Shown: positions 35,048 to 44,730, counted from the stretch's first letter. The stretch: DNA of 64,000 bases from Streptomyces sp. APSN-46.1 (GCF_022815725.1 NZ_JALGRF010000002.1:372001-436000), one strand, 5' to 3'. Made by a program: numbers and translations. Notes: a model not told the origin generated them from the sequence alone.

Positions 35048-37932
35048 TTGCCGCTCCTGGTGAAGAACTTCGCCACGATCTGGCGGGCCGCGTCCCCGCG
35101 GTCGTACTCGCCGAACTCGGTCAGGAAACGCTGCCGCGCCTCCGCGTACTTCGCGTCCGCCTCCTCGAAGGCGGCGAGGGCCTGGAGGAGTTCGTCCGCC
35201 GTGGCCACCACCGGGCCCGGCGCCTTCTCCTTCAGGTCGAAGTACGTGCCGCGGATGTCGGTCGCGTACCTCTCGTAGTCGTACGCGAAGAACAGCATCG
35301 GCCGGTCCAGTACGGCGTAGTCGAACATCACGGACGAGTAGTCGGTGATCAGCCCGTCGGCGAGCGCCAGTAGCGGGGTGACGTCGTGGTACCGGGACAC
35401 GTCGATCACCCGGCCCGCGACCGACGGCGGCAGCGAGACGCTGTTGAGGTAGTGGGTGCGCACCAGCAGGGTGAAGCGGTCGCCGAGCCGGTCGGCGAAC
35501 TCCTCGACGTCGAAGGGGAATTCGAAGCCCTCCACCGAGCCGTCCGGGCTCGTCCGGAAGGTCGGCGCGTACAGCAGCACCTTCTTCTCCGGGTCGATGC
35601 CCAGCTCGGCGGCGAGCGGCCCGCGGACCCGTTCCCCACTGTGCGCCTCGGCCCGGTGCGCCTCGACCAGGGCGTCGTTGCGCGGGTAGCCGGTGCGCAG
35701 CAGCACCTCGTCGCGCAGCCGGAAGGCCCTGGCGAGGGTGCGGGTGTCGTGCTCGGAGCGGATCAGGAAGTGGTCGAAGCGATCGATGGCCGTCTGGAAG
35801 CGGTCCTGCGCCTCCTTGCCCTGGGCCTTGGTGCGGGGCTCGTGGAAGCCCATCCGCTTGAGCGCGGAGCCGTGCCAGGTCTGGATGTACGTCGTCCCCG
35901 GGCGCTTGGCCAGGGCCAGCGGGAAGCCCTGGTTGTCGATCCAGTACTCAGCCTGGGCCAGCGCCCGCAGGTACGGCCAGCTCCAGCGCTTGACGAGGGT
36001 GGCCTCCGGGGGGAAGCCGGTGGGCCTGGCGCCCGCGTACGACCAGATCGGCTCGAACGGGACACCCTGGCGGACCATCTCCTCGTAGATCGCCTTCGGG
36101 CTGTCGCTGTACTGCTTGCCCATGTGGCTCTCGAAGACGACCGTGCCCTTCCGGATGGGCAATTTCGAGAAGACCTCGTGGTAGACCTTCACCTTCTGTT
36201 CACCCGAGCCGATGCTCCTGCGGGCCTTCAGCGCGAAGCGCAGGCTCCGCTTGAGGACGCCCGCGGCCTTGCCCTGCATCGCGCTGTCGATCAGCGTCCG
36301 GGTGCGGACGGCGGCGGGGCCCTCGGCGGTCAGGACGTAGGAGAGGTTGCCCTTCCTGGTCATCTCCGGCTCGAAGCGGTCGGAGACCAGCCGGGTCAGC
36401 CGGGGACGCACCCGCAGGCGGGTGGCCTTCTCCAGATCGACCCCGCCGACCGCGACACGGGTGGTGATCCAGTCGGCGCCGGCCGTCAACTTCAGGCGGA
36501 CGTCCCAGACGGCGTCGATGATGCCGAGGGGGCGCACGGTGCTCCCGATATCGGCCGTGGCAGTCCACTCGATCGAGTCACCGGCGTGGCGCACGGTTGC
36601 CACCGGGAAGCTGAAGGACCGTACGCCGATCTGCCTCCGGGCCCGGAATTCGAGTGAGGCCTTGAGTTCCGCGTCGGGCCGGATACGGCCCAGCGGGTTC
36701 ACGACGGCGCCGCTGAGGGTCACCGTCCCGCGCCCGTCGTCCGCGTACGAGACGAGGCGGTTGCCGAGCCGCAGGGCGGACAGCGGGGTGCTGTGGAAGC
36801 CCTGGTCGGTGACATCCAGTATCCGGCGGCCCTCGGTGGCCTCGGCCTCGACGGGGCTGTCGATGTGCTGCGCGCACCAGTACACGCGGCCGTCGCGCTC
36901 GGCGAGCGGCGAGGACAGGCGGCCCTTGTTGGCCATGGCGTCGGCGGCGGGGAGCAGGTTGTCCCAGTCCTCCTTGCCCAGCAGGTAGGCGCAGATCGCC
37001 TGGAGGTGGTTGACGTTCTCGTAGGCGGCCGGATCGATGCCGGCCAGGTAGCCGTTGGCCAGCCGGGCGAACTCCCGCCGGTACGCGTCGCCCAGAAGCG
37101 GCAGGTCACGCAGGTGCAGCACCAGGTCGTGCTTGAGGAACTTGGTGTCCTTGGCCGTCTTGAGGGCGGTGTGGCCCTTGGCGGCCAGCAGTTCGTCGAC
37201 GCGGCGGTGGATCTCCATCCGGTGGACGAAGTTCTCGATCTCGTGGCGCCGGTTGCTGATCGACTTCGCGGAGGCCTTCTCGACCACGTTCCAGAAGTAC
37301 ACGCGGTTCGGGATCAGCGTGATCCGGCGGGCGGACACGTACGCCTGTGCGGAGAACAGAAGGTCCTCGTAGTGGATACCGACCGGGAATTCGAGCCCCT
37401 GTTCCAACAGAAATGCGCGCCGATAACACTTGTTTGTCGAAAGGGTGTCGTAAACGAGCAGGTCGGGGTACTCGGTGATGGATTCCAGCGTACGCGTGCG
37501 CGAATAGATCCAGGGGTACCACTCGGTGGTCTTTCGCCACCGGTCGTCGAGGTGCACGCGCACGCACATGCCCGAGACGAGATCGGAGCCGGTCCGCTCC
37601 GCGGCGGCCAGCATGTTCCGGCAGGCATTGCGCTCCAGTACGTCGTCACTGTCCAGGAACATGACGTACGTGCCGGTCGCCTGCCGGATGCCGTGATTGC
37701 GCGGGGCGCCGCAGCCGCCGCTGTTCTCCGGCAGCCGGAAGGCGCGCACCCTCCCCGGGTGCGCCGCTTCGAACTCCTGGGCGACCGCGTAGGACGCGTC
37801 CTTGCTGCAGTCGTCGACGATCACGACCTCGACGCCGTGCAGGGTCTGGTCCAAAACCGACTGGACGGCTGCCGGCAGGCGCTCTGCGTCGTTGTAGACG
37901 ATGACGACCACGGAGACGTCAGGCACGTGCAC
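35044..37932 (-). CDS. GT2 fused to CDP-glycerol/ribitol glycerophosphotransferase (TagF-like)
   Basis: A 962-residue bifunctional protein. The N-terminal GT2 domain (about 1-230) has VVVIVYNDAE, DDCSKDASY and FLDSDD. A middle beta-rich region (about 350-560) leads to a TagF-type domain (about 600-955) with His687 in TWHGSALK and Asp864 in DYSSVMFDYA, the signatures of enzymes that polymerise glycerol or ribitol phosphate. It could therefore both glycosylate and extend a teichoic-acid-like polymer at the inner membrane face. I chose the GTG at 37932 because AAGGGA lies upstream; a second GTG at 37926 is close. It heads a two-gene minus-strand unit. I recall a similar protein in the S. coelicolor spore-wall region, unverified. 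Confidence 0.88.
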   Translation of the reverse strand: MHVPDVSVVVIVYNDAERLPAAVQSVLDQTLHGVEVVIVDDCSKDASYAVAQEFEAAHPGRVRAFRLPENSGGCGAPRNHGIRQATGTYVMFLDSDDVLERNACRNMLAAAERTGSDLVSGMCVRVHLDDRWRKTTEWYPWIYSRTRTLESITEYPDLLVYDTLSTNKCYRRAFLLEQGLEFPVGIHYEDLLFSAQAYVSARRITLIPNRVYFWNVVEKASAKSISNRRHEIENFVHRMEIHRRVDELLAAKGHTALKTAKDTKFLKHDLVLHLRDLPLLGDAYRREFARLANGYLAGIDPAAYENVNHLQAICAYLLGKEDWDNLLPAADAMANKGRLSSPLAERDGRVYWCAQHIDSPVEAEATEGRRILDVTDQGFHSTPLSALRLGNRLVSYADDGRGTVTLSGAVVNPLGRIRPDAELKASLEFRARRQIGVRSFSFPVATVRHAGDSIEWTATADIGSTVRPLGIIDAVWDVRLKLTAGADWITTRVAVGGVDLEKATRLRVRPRLTRLVSDRFEPEMTRKGNLSYVLTAEGPAAVRTRTLIDSAMQGKAAGVLKRSLRFALKARRSIGSGEQKVKVYHEVFSKLPIRKGTVVFESHMGKQYSDSPKAIYEEMVRQGVPFEPIWSYAGARPTGFPPEATLVKRWSWPYLRALAQAEYWIDNQGFPLALAKRPGTTYIQTWHGSALKRMGFHEPRTKAQGKEAQDRFQTAIDRFDHFLIRSEHDTRTLARAFRLRDEVLLRTGYPRNDALVEAHRAEAHSGERVRGPLAAELGIDPEKKVLLYAPTFRTSPDGSVEGFEFPFDVEEFADRLGDRFTLLVRTHYLNSVSLPPSVAGRVIDVSRYHDVTPLLALADGLITDYSSVMFDYAVLDRPMLFFAYDYERYATDIRGTYFDLKEKAPGPVVATADELLQALAAFEEADAKYAEARQRFLTEFGEYDRGDAARQIVAKFFTRSGK

Positions 37933-38089
37933 CTCGAATCCCTTTGTTTCATTGCTCTTAACCCGTCAAAGCTACCGTGCGCCGCAGACGACCCAGGAAG
38001 CCCTAACCTCGCCGTGCATCTTCTAAGGAAGAGGTGAGTTACAGGTCCGGTCGCCGACAATCACCCGTTCGGACCCAGCAGGATGTGTC

Positions 38090-39109
38090 ATGACGAAGCT
38101 GTCTGTAGTCGTCCCTTGCTACAACGAAGAAGCCGTCATTGAAAGTTTTGATGTCGAGATCCGAAAGGTTCTGGACTCGCTCCCCATCGAGTACGAGGTC
38201 TGCTACGTCGACGACGGCAGCCGTGACGGCACCCTGGAGAAGCTCCGCAGGATCGCCGCGGACTACCGGGACCAGACCCGCTACGTCTCCTTCAGCCGCA
38301 ACTTCGGCAAGGAGGCCGGCATGCTGGCCGGTCTGCGCGAGGCCACCGGCGACGCCGTCGTGATCATGGACGCGGATCTCCAGCACCCGCCGGAACTCAT
38401 CGCCACCATGCTCGACTACTACCGGCAGGGACACGACCAGATCATCGCCCGCCGCACCCGCGAGGGGGACAAGAAGGTCCGCTCGGTGCTCAGCCGGCTG
38501 TACTACCGGGGCATCAACCGCTGGGTGGACGTGGAACTGACCGACGGCGTGGGGGACTTCCGGCTGCTGTCACGGCCGGCCGTGGACGCCCTGCTGTCCC
38601 TGCCCGAGTACAACCGCTTCTCCAAGGGCCTGTTCTCCTGGATCGGCTTCGACACCGTCCACTTCGACTACCGCAACGCCCAGCGCGAGGCGGGCGAGAC
38701 GAAGTGGAAGTTCGGCTCCCTGCTCAACTACGGCATGGACGGCCTGATCTCCTTCAACAACAGACCCCTGCGCATCGCCATCTGGCTCGGCGTGTCACTG
38801 GTGGCGCTGACCGGCCTGTACGCGCTGTGGATCACGGTCATGGCGATGACCAACGGCGTCGACTCGCCGGGATATGTCACGCTCGTGGCCATCATCACCG
38901 GCCTCGGGGGCGTCCAAATGATCATGCTGGGCCTGATCGGCGAGTACATCGGGCGCATCTACTACGAGACGAAGCGGCGCCCGCACTTCCTGGTCAAGGA
39001 ATCGCACGGCGCGGAGCCGGTCCCGGCCGGACCCGAGATCGCCGGCGCGGCCGCCGCCCTGCCCGCCGACCCGACCGACCCGGTGATCGCGGAGCGCTTC
39101 CGCCGATGA
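38090..39109 (+). CDS. Polyprenyl-phosphate glycosyltransferase (GtrB/DPM1-like)
   Basis: GT2 enzyme of 339 residues that would load a sugar onto undecaprenyl phosphate. The catalytic part has VVVPCYNEE, DDGSRDGT and the MDADLQHP metal site, followed by two C-terminal transmembrane helices (about 230-255 and 265-290), the GtrB layout. The last 30 residues are an Ala/Pro-rich tail. The next gene, a GtrA-type flippase, overlaps it by four bases (ATGA). Together they would put a lipid-linked sugar outside the membrane to decorate a polymer. The 157 bases separating it from the divergent GT2-TagF gene must hold both promoters, but I cannot place either. Confidence 0.9.
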   Translation: MTKLSVVVPCYNEEAVIESFDVEIRKVLDSLPIEYEVCYVDDGSRDGTLEKLRRIAADYRDQTRYVSFSRNFGKEAGMLAGLREATGDAVVIMDADLQHPPELIATMLDYYRQGHDQIIARRTREGDKKVRSVLSRLYYRGINRWVDVELTDGVGDFRLLSRPAVDALLSLPEYNRFSKGLFSWIGFDTVHFDYRNAQREAGETKWKFGSLLNYGMDGLISFNNRPLRIAIWLGVSLVALTGLYALWITVMAMTNGVDSPGYVTLVAIITGLGGVQMIMLGLIGEYIGRIYYETKRRPHFLVKESHGAEPVPAGPEIAGAAAALPADPTDPVIAERFRR

Positions 39110-39540
39110 CGAGCGACAGGAAGGACCAGCTCGGCCAGATCGTCCGCTTCGCGCTCGTGGGCGGGGTGAACACCGGCACCTTCTTCGGCATCTATCTGCT
39201 CCTGCACCCGTGGATGCCGTACTTCGCCGCGTACACCCTCGCCTTCGTGCTGTCGATGGTCGGCTCGTTCTTCATGAACACGTACTTCACGTACCGCACC
39301 CGGCCGACCTGGAAGAAGTTCCTGCTCTTCCCGCTGACGAACGTCACGAACTACGTGATCCAGTCGGCCGGTCTCTACGCCCTGGTGACGTGGGCCGGGA
39401 TGGACACCCGCATCGCGCCGCTGGTCGCGGCCGTCGTGGCCATCCCGTTCACCTTCCTGCTCTCCCGCAAGATCCTCGTCCCCGGTGCCCGCGCCATGGC
39501 GGAGGAACCGGAGGCGTCTCCCCGCTCGTCCACGGTCTGA
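39106..39540 (+). CDS. GtrA-family lipid-linked sugar flippase
   Basis: A 144-residue membrane protein with four hydrophobic helices. It carries the GtrA features IVRFALVGGVNTGTFF at the start, SFFMNTYFTYR in the middle and a basic segment before the last helices. GtrA proteins flip polyprenyl-linked sugars made by their GtrB partners. The ATG at 39106 overlaps the GtrB stop, so translation is coupled. Confidence 0.88.
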   Translation: MTSDRKDQLGQIVRFALVGGVNTGTFFGIYLLLHPWMPYFAAYTLAFVLSMVGSFFMNTYFTYRTRPTWKKFLLFPLTNVTNYVIQSAGLYALVTWAGMDTRIAPLVAAVVAIPFTFLLSRKILVPGARAMAEEPEASPRSSTV

Positions 39541-39618
39541 AACCGGCGGGCGGGCCCCGCGGGCCACCCCGTAGATTGAGCGGGCAGGCTTTCGGAGGCA
39601 AGGGGCAAGGGGACAGAC

Positions 39619-40746
39619 GTGTCAGCGGCTAGGCAAGGTGTCGTGGACGCCCGCAGGATCGTGGTCAAGGTCGGCTCCTCCTCCTTGACCACAGCGGCCG
39701 GCGGGCTCGACGCCGACCGGGTGGACGCGCTGGTCGACGTACTGGCCAAGGCCCGCAGCGGCGGCGAGAAGGAGATCGTCCTGGTCTCCAGCGGAGCCAT
39801 CGCCGCCGGCCTCTCCCCGCTCGGCCTGCGCCGCCGCCCCAAGGACCTGGCCCGCCAGCAGGCCGCCGCCAGCGTCGGGCAGGGTCTGCTCGTCGCCCGC
39901 TACACCGCCTCGTTCGCCCGCTACGGCGTCCGCGTCGGCCAGGTACTGCTGACCACCGACGACACCAGCCGGCGCGCGCACTACCGCAACGCCTACCGGA
40001 CGCTGGACCAGTTGCTGGCGATGGGCGCGCTGCCCGTCGTCAACGAGAACGACACCGTCGCCACGGACGAGATCCGCTTCGGCGACAACGACCGGCTGGC
40101 GGCCCTCGTGGCCCACCTGGTCCGCGCCGACCTCCTCGTCCTGCTGTCTGATGTGGACGGCCTCTACGACGGGGACCCGTCGCTGCCCGGCGCCACCCGG
40201 ATCGACGAGGTCAGCGGCCCCGAGGACATCGCGCACGTCTCGATCGGCAGCGCGGGCAAGGCGGGCGTCGGCACCGGCGGCATGGTCACCAAGGTGGAGG
40301 CGGCACGGATCGCGGCGGCGGCCGGCATCCCCGTCGTCCTCACCTCGGCCAGCCAGGCGGCCGATGCCCTGGCCGGGCGCGGGACCGGCACGCTGTTCCA
40401 CGCCACCGGCCGCCGCTCGGCCGACCGGCTGCTGTGGCTCCAGCACGCGTCCACCCCGCAGGGGCACCTCGTGCTCGACGACGGCGCGGTACGCGCGGTG
40501 ACGGAGCGCGGCAGCTCGCTGCTGGCCGCCGGCATCGCGGCCGTCGAGGGCGACTTCGTCGCGGGCGACCCGGTGGAACTGCGCTCCGCCGACGGCCGCG
40601 CCGTGGCCCGGGGCCTGGTCAACTTCGACGCCAAGGAGATCCCGCAGCTGCTGGGCCGCTCCACTCGCGACCTCGCGCGGGAACTCGGACCCGCGTACGA
40701 GCGGGAAGTCGTCCACCGCGACGATCTGGTCCTGCTGCAGGGCTGA
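39619..40746 (+). CDS. proB: Glutamate 5-kinase
   Basis: First step of proline synthesis: phosphorylates glutamate at the gamma-carboxylate. The amino-acid-kinase domain has VVKVGSSSLT near the N-terminus, VSSGAIAAG and NENDTVATDEIRFGDND. The C-terminal PUA domain (about residues 280-375) is present, as in the E. coli-type enzyme. GTG 39619 is the start, with a purine run AGGCAAGGGGCAAGGGG upstream. proA lies 870 bases downstream, separated by a small gene and an intergenic repeat array. Confidence 0.96.
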   Translation: MSAARQGVVDARRIVVKVGSSSLTTAAGGLDADRVDALVDVLAKARSGGEKEIVLVSSGAIAAGLSPLGLRRRPKDLARQQAAASVGQGLLVARYTASFARYGVRVGQVLLTTDDTSRRAHYRNAYRTLDQLLAMGALPVVNENDTVATDEIRFGDNDRLAALVAHLVRADLLVLLSDVDGLYDGDPSLPGATRIDEVSGPEDIAHVSIGSAGKAGVGTGGMVTKVEAARIAAAAGIPVVLTSASQAADALAGRGTGTLFHATGRRSADRLLWLQHASTPQGHLVLDDGAVRAVTERGSSLLAAGIAAVEGDFVAGDPVELRSADGRAVARGLVNFDAKEIPQLLGRSTRDLARELGPAYEREVVHRDDLVLLQG

Positions 40747-40830
40747 GGTTCGGTAAAACCGCCGCGCGGTGGCCGTGGGACTGGTCAACTGTGAGGGGCG
40801 GACACGCGTAGCGCAGACAGGAGGCGGCTG

Positions 40831-41241
40831 GTGAGACGAGCGCTGACCAGCGTCGGCACCGGGCACGGTGAGGGCGGCGGAGGCGGGGACGAGCGCGACG
40901 CCTCCCGCCTCTGGCACGTCACCCTGAGTGTCTCCGGCAAGCCGGCCCCGCTGTCCGAGGTCCGGCGCGGGCTGGAGCAGCTCGCGCACGACCATCCCTT
41001 CCTGCTGACCAGCCGGTACGCGGACGACCACGCGGAGATCCGCTACTGGGAGGAGGCCCGCGACCTCCACGACGCGGCCGCCGTCGCCCTGCGGCTGTGG
41101 GGCGAACACCGCTCGTCGGCGCAACTCCCGCCGTGGGAGATCGTCGGCCTGGAAGTCATCGACCGCGCCACCTACCACCAACGCGTGGCCGAGGGCTACG
41201 GCCCACCCCCGGCCCACCCGGTGGGCGTGCACCCTTATTGA
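40831..41241 (+). CDS. Hypothetical protein conserved between proB and proA
   Basis: A 136-residue soluble protein, family not named here. The first 25 residues are Gly-rich and probably disordered; the rest (WHVTLSVSGKPAPLSEVRRGL to the end) looks like one small alpha/beta domain with HDHPFLLTSRYADDHAEIRYWEEARDL-type charged helices. AGGAGG lies six bases before GTG 40831, so the start is well supported. I recall a similar gene at this position in other Streptomyces. No function is inferred. Confidence 0.8.
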   Translation: MRRALTSVGTGHGEGGGGGDERDASRLWHVTLSVSGKPAPLSEVRRGLEQLAHDHPFLLTSRYADDHAEIRYWEEARDLHDAAAVALRLWGEHRSSAQLPPWEIVGLEVIDRATYHQRVAEGYGPPPAHPVGVHPY

Positions 41242-41325
41242 ACGCGCCCCTCGCACCGCTCGGCCGCAGGCGGCCTCCCGGGCTTCGGCCCGCTGCGCCG
41301 GACTCCGTCCGGCGGGGGGCGATTT

Positions 41326-41479
41326 CCAGCCCCGCCGGCGTTTGAGGCGCGGGGTCTGGGGCGGAGCCCCGGGTTTGTCCAGCCGTCCGGCGTTTGAGGC
41401 GCGGGGTCTGGGGCGGAGCCCCGGGTTTGTCCAGCCGTCCGGCGTTTGAGGACCGGGGTCCGGGGCGGAGCCCTGGGGA
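41326..41479 (+). repeat. Three tandem copies of a 52-base intergenic repeat
   Basis: Units start at 41326 (53 bases), 41379 (52 bases) and 41431 (49 bases, diverged). Each reads CCAGCC..CCGGCGTTTGAGG, a GGGGTCTGG block, then GGGGCGGAGCCCC, a short hairpin. Repeats of this kind are scattered between Streptomyces genes. The rest of the 371-base gap (41242-41612) holds GC-rich inverted sequence and no gene. A related reversed copy lies at 61825-61935. Confidence 0.8.
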
Positions 41480-41600
41480 ACGGCGAAAGGGCGGGGCGGG
41501 GAGAAGGCCCCGCGCAGCGGTGCCGCAACGGCCGGCGGCAGCCCGGCGGCGGGAGCGTCTCGCGGGGTGAAACCCCGTCGGCGGGGGCCCGGCCGGGGAT

Positions 41601-41606
41601 TACCCT
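41601..41606 (+). promoter_or_regulatory. -10-like box of proA, probable leaderless start
   Basis: TACCCT lies six bases before ATG 41613, with no ribosome site. It implies proA is transcribed separately from proB and starts at the A of ATG. Confidence 0.45.
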
Positions 41607-41612
41607 GGCGGC

Positions 41613-42896
41613 ATGACCTCGCTCGACGACGCCACCGCCACCTCGCCCGTCCTCGCTACCGCGCAGCGGTCCCGCACGGCCGCCGCGGCCATCGCCCCCC
41701 TCCCGCGGTCCGCCAAGGACGCGGCCCTCCTGGCCATCGCGGACGCGCTGGAGGCCCGTACCGCCGAGATCGTCGCCGCCAACGCCGTCGACACCGACAA
41801 GGCGCGCGCGGCCGGCACCAGCGAGACCGTCATCGACCGGCTCACCCTCACCCCGGAGCGCGTCGCGGCCATCGCCTCCGACGTACGCGACGTCGTCGCC
41901 CTGCCCGACCCCGTCGGCGAGGTCGTCCGCGGCTCGACCCTCCCCAACGGCATCGACCTCCGCCAGATCCGCGTCCCCCTCGGCGTCGTCGGCATCATCT
42001 ACGAGGCCCGCCCCAACGTCACCGTCGACGCCGCCGCCCTCTGCCTCAAGTCCGGCAACGCGGTCCTCCTGCGCGGCAGCTCCTCCGCCTACGCCTCCAA
42101 CACCGCGCTCGTCGCCATCCTCCGCGACGCCGTCGAGAGCACCGGCCTCCCCGCCGACGCGATCCAGCTCGTCCCCGGCGAGTCCCGCGACTCCGTCCGC
42201 GAACTGATGCGCGCCCGCGGCCTCGTCGACGTGCTCATCCCGCGCGGCGGCGCCGCCCTCATCAAGACCGTGGTCGAGGAGTCCATCGTTCCGGTCATCG
42301 AGACCGGTACCGGCAACTGCCACGTCTACGTGGACGCCCAGGCCGACCTCGGCATGGCCGTGGACATCCTCATCAACTCCAAGGCGCAGCGGCCCTCCGT
42401 CTGCAACTCCGCCGAGACCCTCCTCGTCCACCGCGACATCGCCGACGCCTTCCTGCCCCGCGCCCTCGACGCCCTCGCCGACGCCGGCGTCACCGTCCAC
42501 GGCGACGCCGAGGTCCTCTCGTACGCCGAGGACTCCAAGGCCACCGCGCTCCCCGCCACCGACGACGACTGGGCCGCCGAGTACCTCTCGTACGACATCG
42601 CGGCCGCCGTCGTGGACTCCCTCGACGACGCCGTGACCCACATCCGCCGCTGGACCTCCGGCCACACCGAGGCGATCGTCACCACCTCGCAGGCCGCGGC
42701 GCGCCGCTTCACCCAGCTGGTCGACTCGACGACGGTCGCCGTGAACGCCTCCACGCGGTTCACGGACGGTGGCCAGTTCGGCTTCGGCGCGGAGATCGGA
42801 ATCTCCACGCAGAAGCTGCACGCCCGTGGCCCGATGGGCCTTCCGGAGCTCACCTCCACCAAGTACATCGTCACCGGTGACGGTCACGTCCGGTAG
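41613..42896 (+). CDS. proA: Gamma-glutamyl phosphate reductase
   Basis: Second step of proline synthesis: NADPH-dependent reduction of glutamyl phosphate to the semialdehyde. Aldehyde-dehydrogenase fold of 427 residues with the substrate region [25 protein letters not shown], the catalytic cysteine in [14 protein letters not shown], and GEAI-type C-terminal segments ([27 protein letters not shown]). It is normally paired with proB, as here. Confidence 0.96.
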   Translation: MTSLDDATATSPVLATAQRSRTAAAAIAPLPRSAKDAALLAIADALEARTAEIVAANAVDTDKARAAGTSETVIDRLTLTPERVAAIASDVRDVVALPDPVGEVVRGSTLPNGIDLRQIRVPLGVVGIIYEARPNVTVDAAALCLKSGNAVLLRGSSSAYASNTALVAILRDAVESTGLPADAIQLVPGESRDSVRELMRARGLVDVLIPRGGAALIKTVVEESIVPVIETGTGNCHVYVDAQADLGMAVDILINSKAQRPSVCNSAETLLVHRDIADAFLPRALDALADAGVTVHGDAEVLSYAEDSKATALPATDDDWAAEYLSYDIAAAVVDSLDDAVTHIRRWTSGHTEAIVTTSQAAARRFTQLVDSTTVAVNASTRFTDGGQFGFGAEIGISTQKLHARGPMGLPELTSTKYIVTGDGHVR

Positions 42897-42960
42897 TCGG
42901 GAGCTGAACACCGAGTGGCCGGATTTCGGCCACGCACTGCCCAAAGCCGCCCCCCAGGTC

Positions 42961-42966
42961 TAGGCT
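42961..42966 (+). promoter_or_regulatory. -10-like box of the gene at 42973
   Basis: TAGGCT lies six bases before GTG 42973, with no ribosome site; probable leaderless start. Confidence 0.45.
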
Positions 42967-42972
42967 GGTCCT

Positions 42973-43515
42973 GTGCCGGACGACGTGGGGGGCAAGCCGT
43001 TCCCGGACGACGGGGAGCCCGACGACGACCGCGGAGGCGCGGAAGAGGACTTCGCCTCCGTGGTGTTCGACGAGGACTTCGTCCGGAACGCCGAGATCCA
43101 TGAACCGAGCGCCGCGGAGCGCCAGCGGGCCGCCGACCGGGCGCGCGCGGAGGCGGAAGCCGCCCGCGCCGTCGCCGGCGGCTGGCCGGGCGAGGACGAG
43201 CACGACACCTACGGGTACGGGTACGGCCTCGACGACCGCGGCTGGGAGCACGACCGCGGCCACGGCTTTCCCGACGGCCCCTACGGGGCGTACGGCGGCA
43301 GTCTGCGCCCGTACCGGGGCCGCGCGCCGTGGCTGCGGCCTGTGGCCTGGGTGCTCGCGTTCGTGATGGGCCTCGGCATGGTCGCGCTCGCCTTCAGCGC
43401 CGTCTACCGCAGTGCCGCGGGGGCGGCGAAACCCGCCCCGGCGCCCTCAAGCACCCCGCTCAGGGAAGTCACCGGCGCCGGAGCGTTTACCTACCCCGCA
43501 GGCCGCCAACCCTGA
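42973..43515 (+). CDS. Single-pass membrane protein with SVVFDEDFV motif
   Basis: A 180-residue protein, function unknown. The acidic cytosolic N-terminus carries SVVFDEDFV at residues 29-37, then a charged Ala/Glu/Arg stretch, a Gly/Tyr/Asp-rich region (YGYGYGLDDRG) and one transmembrane helix (about 118-140). A short extracytoplasmic tail follows. The next gene has the same motif at the same residues, so the two are paralogues in their N-termini. They sit near wall genes, which suggests an envelope role, by position only. Confidence 0.8.
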   Translation: MPDDVGGKPFPDDGEPDDDRGGAEEDFASVVFDEDFVRNAEIHEPSAAERQRAADRARAEAEAARAVAGGWPGEDEHDTYGYGYGLDDRGWEHDRGHGFPDGPYGAYGGSLRPYRGRAPWLRPVAWVLAFVMGLGMVALAFSAVYRSAAGAAKPAPAPSSTPLREVTGAGAFTYPAGRQP

Positions 43516-43584
43516 AGGTGACGACCCCACTCGCCTGTTCCGGAGCTGGGGGCTTCTCTGAAGCGGGGACAGCGGGGAGAAGCG

Positions 43585-44730
43585 ATGGCCGTTCCAGGAG
43601 ATCCACCCAACGGCACCCCCGAGGGCATCGGCGGGGGTGACGATGAGTTCCGGCCGGACGAGTACCGGTCGGTGGTGTTCGACGAGGACTTCGTCCGGGC
43701 TGCCCGGCTCCAGGAGTTCTCCGCCGAGGAACGCATGGGCGAGCACGCCCGCGCCGTCCGCAGCCGCTCCATCTGGTCGGGCACGGGCTCCGGTGGAGCG
43801 CGCACCGGGACCCCGGGCCGCGGCGCCCGCCAGGGCATGCTGCTCGTCCTGCTCATCGCCACGGCCTTCGCCGCAGCCGTCTACATGGGCCTGCGCAACC
43901 CGTACGTGCCCCCGCCCGGAGGCCACGCCGAGCCGCTCAGCAGCACCGTCGTCCCGCTCGCTCCGGCCGCCACCGTACCCGGCGGGAAGCCCGCCGACCT
44001 GTACGAGGTGAGCCCCGCCGCCGAGTACCGCGTCGGGGCGGCCGGGATCACGATGCCCGCCCTGCGCCGCACCCACCACTTCACCGACAGCGAGGTCGTC
44101 ACCGCGCTGTCCATCGCCAAGGACTACCTGGTGCAGTCCTCGCTGGACCCGGACGTGCTGACCGGCACGGCCACCCGGCCGGTGCGGGTCCTGCTCGATC
44201 CCGACCAGCTGGCCCAGTTCGACCGCAGCATGACCTCGCCCTCCGGCGACGGGCGGCACGCCGCCACCGGCTGGCTCGTCCGCTTCGACCCCGCCACCAC
44301 GGTCCTGGCCGACTCCCGGGTCCGGGTGAGCGGCACCCTCAGCTACGAGGAAGTGGCCCCCGAGGTACTCCAGGTGATCTCCGACCACACCTTCGTGTAC
44401 GCGGTACGGCCGGCCACGGCGACCGGAGCCGCCGCCGACGGGGCCTCGCTCTTCACCGTCCGCCGCGAGCTGCGGCTGCGCTTCGACCGGGAGGACCTGA
44501 CGGCCCGCCGGGCGGAGCTGGTCCAGGCCTACGTGATGGCCGGGCCGCAGGACTGCTCCACCGACCCGGCGGAGGGTTTCCGGCCGCTCACCGCGGGCGC
44601 CGGTCCCACGACCGTGGGCCCGGCCGCGAGCGACCCGTACGCCAGCGGCCACCCGCGGCGCGTGACCGGGCTGTGCGGCGTACTGGCGCCGCCGCCGCCC
44701 GTCACCGCGCCCGTCAGTCCCGCTCCGTAG
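43585..44730 (+). CDS. Single-pass membrane protein with SVVFDEDFV motif and large extracellular domain
   Basis: A 381-residue protein, function unknown. The motif SVVFDEDFV again occupies residues 29-37, followed by LQEFSAEERMGEHARAV, one transmembrane helix (about 80-102) and a 270-residue extracytoplasmic domain rich in beta structure, with VGAAGITMPALRRTHHFTDS and a Cys pair near the end. GGGGAGAAGCG precedes ATG 43585. I recall a protein from this neighbourhood of S. coelicolor being linked to the MreB spore-wall complex; that is unverified. It overlaps the convergent M48 peptidase gene by 17 bases. Confidence 0.85.
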   Translation: MAVPGDPPNGTPEGIGGGDDEFRPDEYRSVVFDEDFVRAARLQEFSAEERMGEHARAVRSRSIWSGTGSGGARTGTPGRGARQGMLLVLLIATAFAAAVYMGLRNPYVPPPGGHAEPLSSTVVPLAPAATVPGGKPADLYEVSPAAEYRVGAAGITMPALRRTHHFTDSEVVTALSIAKDYLVQSSLDPDVLTGTATRPVRVLLDPDQLAQFDRSMTSPSGDGRHAATGWLVRFDPATTVLADSRVRVSGTLSYEEVAPEVLQVISDHTFVYAVRPATATGAAADGASLFTVRRELRLRFDREDLTARRAELVQAYVMAGPQDCSTDPAEGFRPLTAGAGPTTVGPAASDPYASGHPRRVTGLCGVLAPPPPVTAPVSPAP

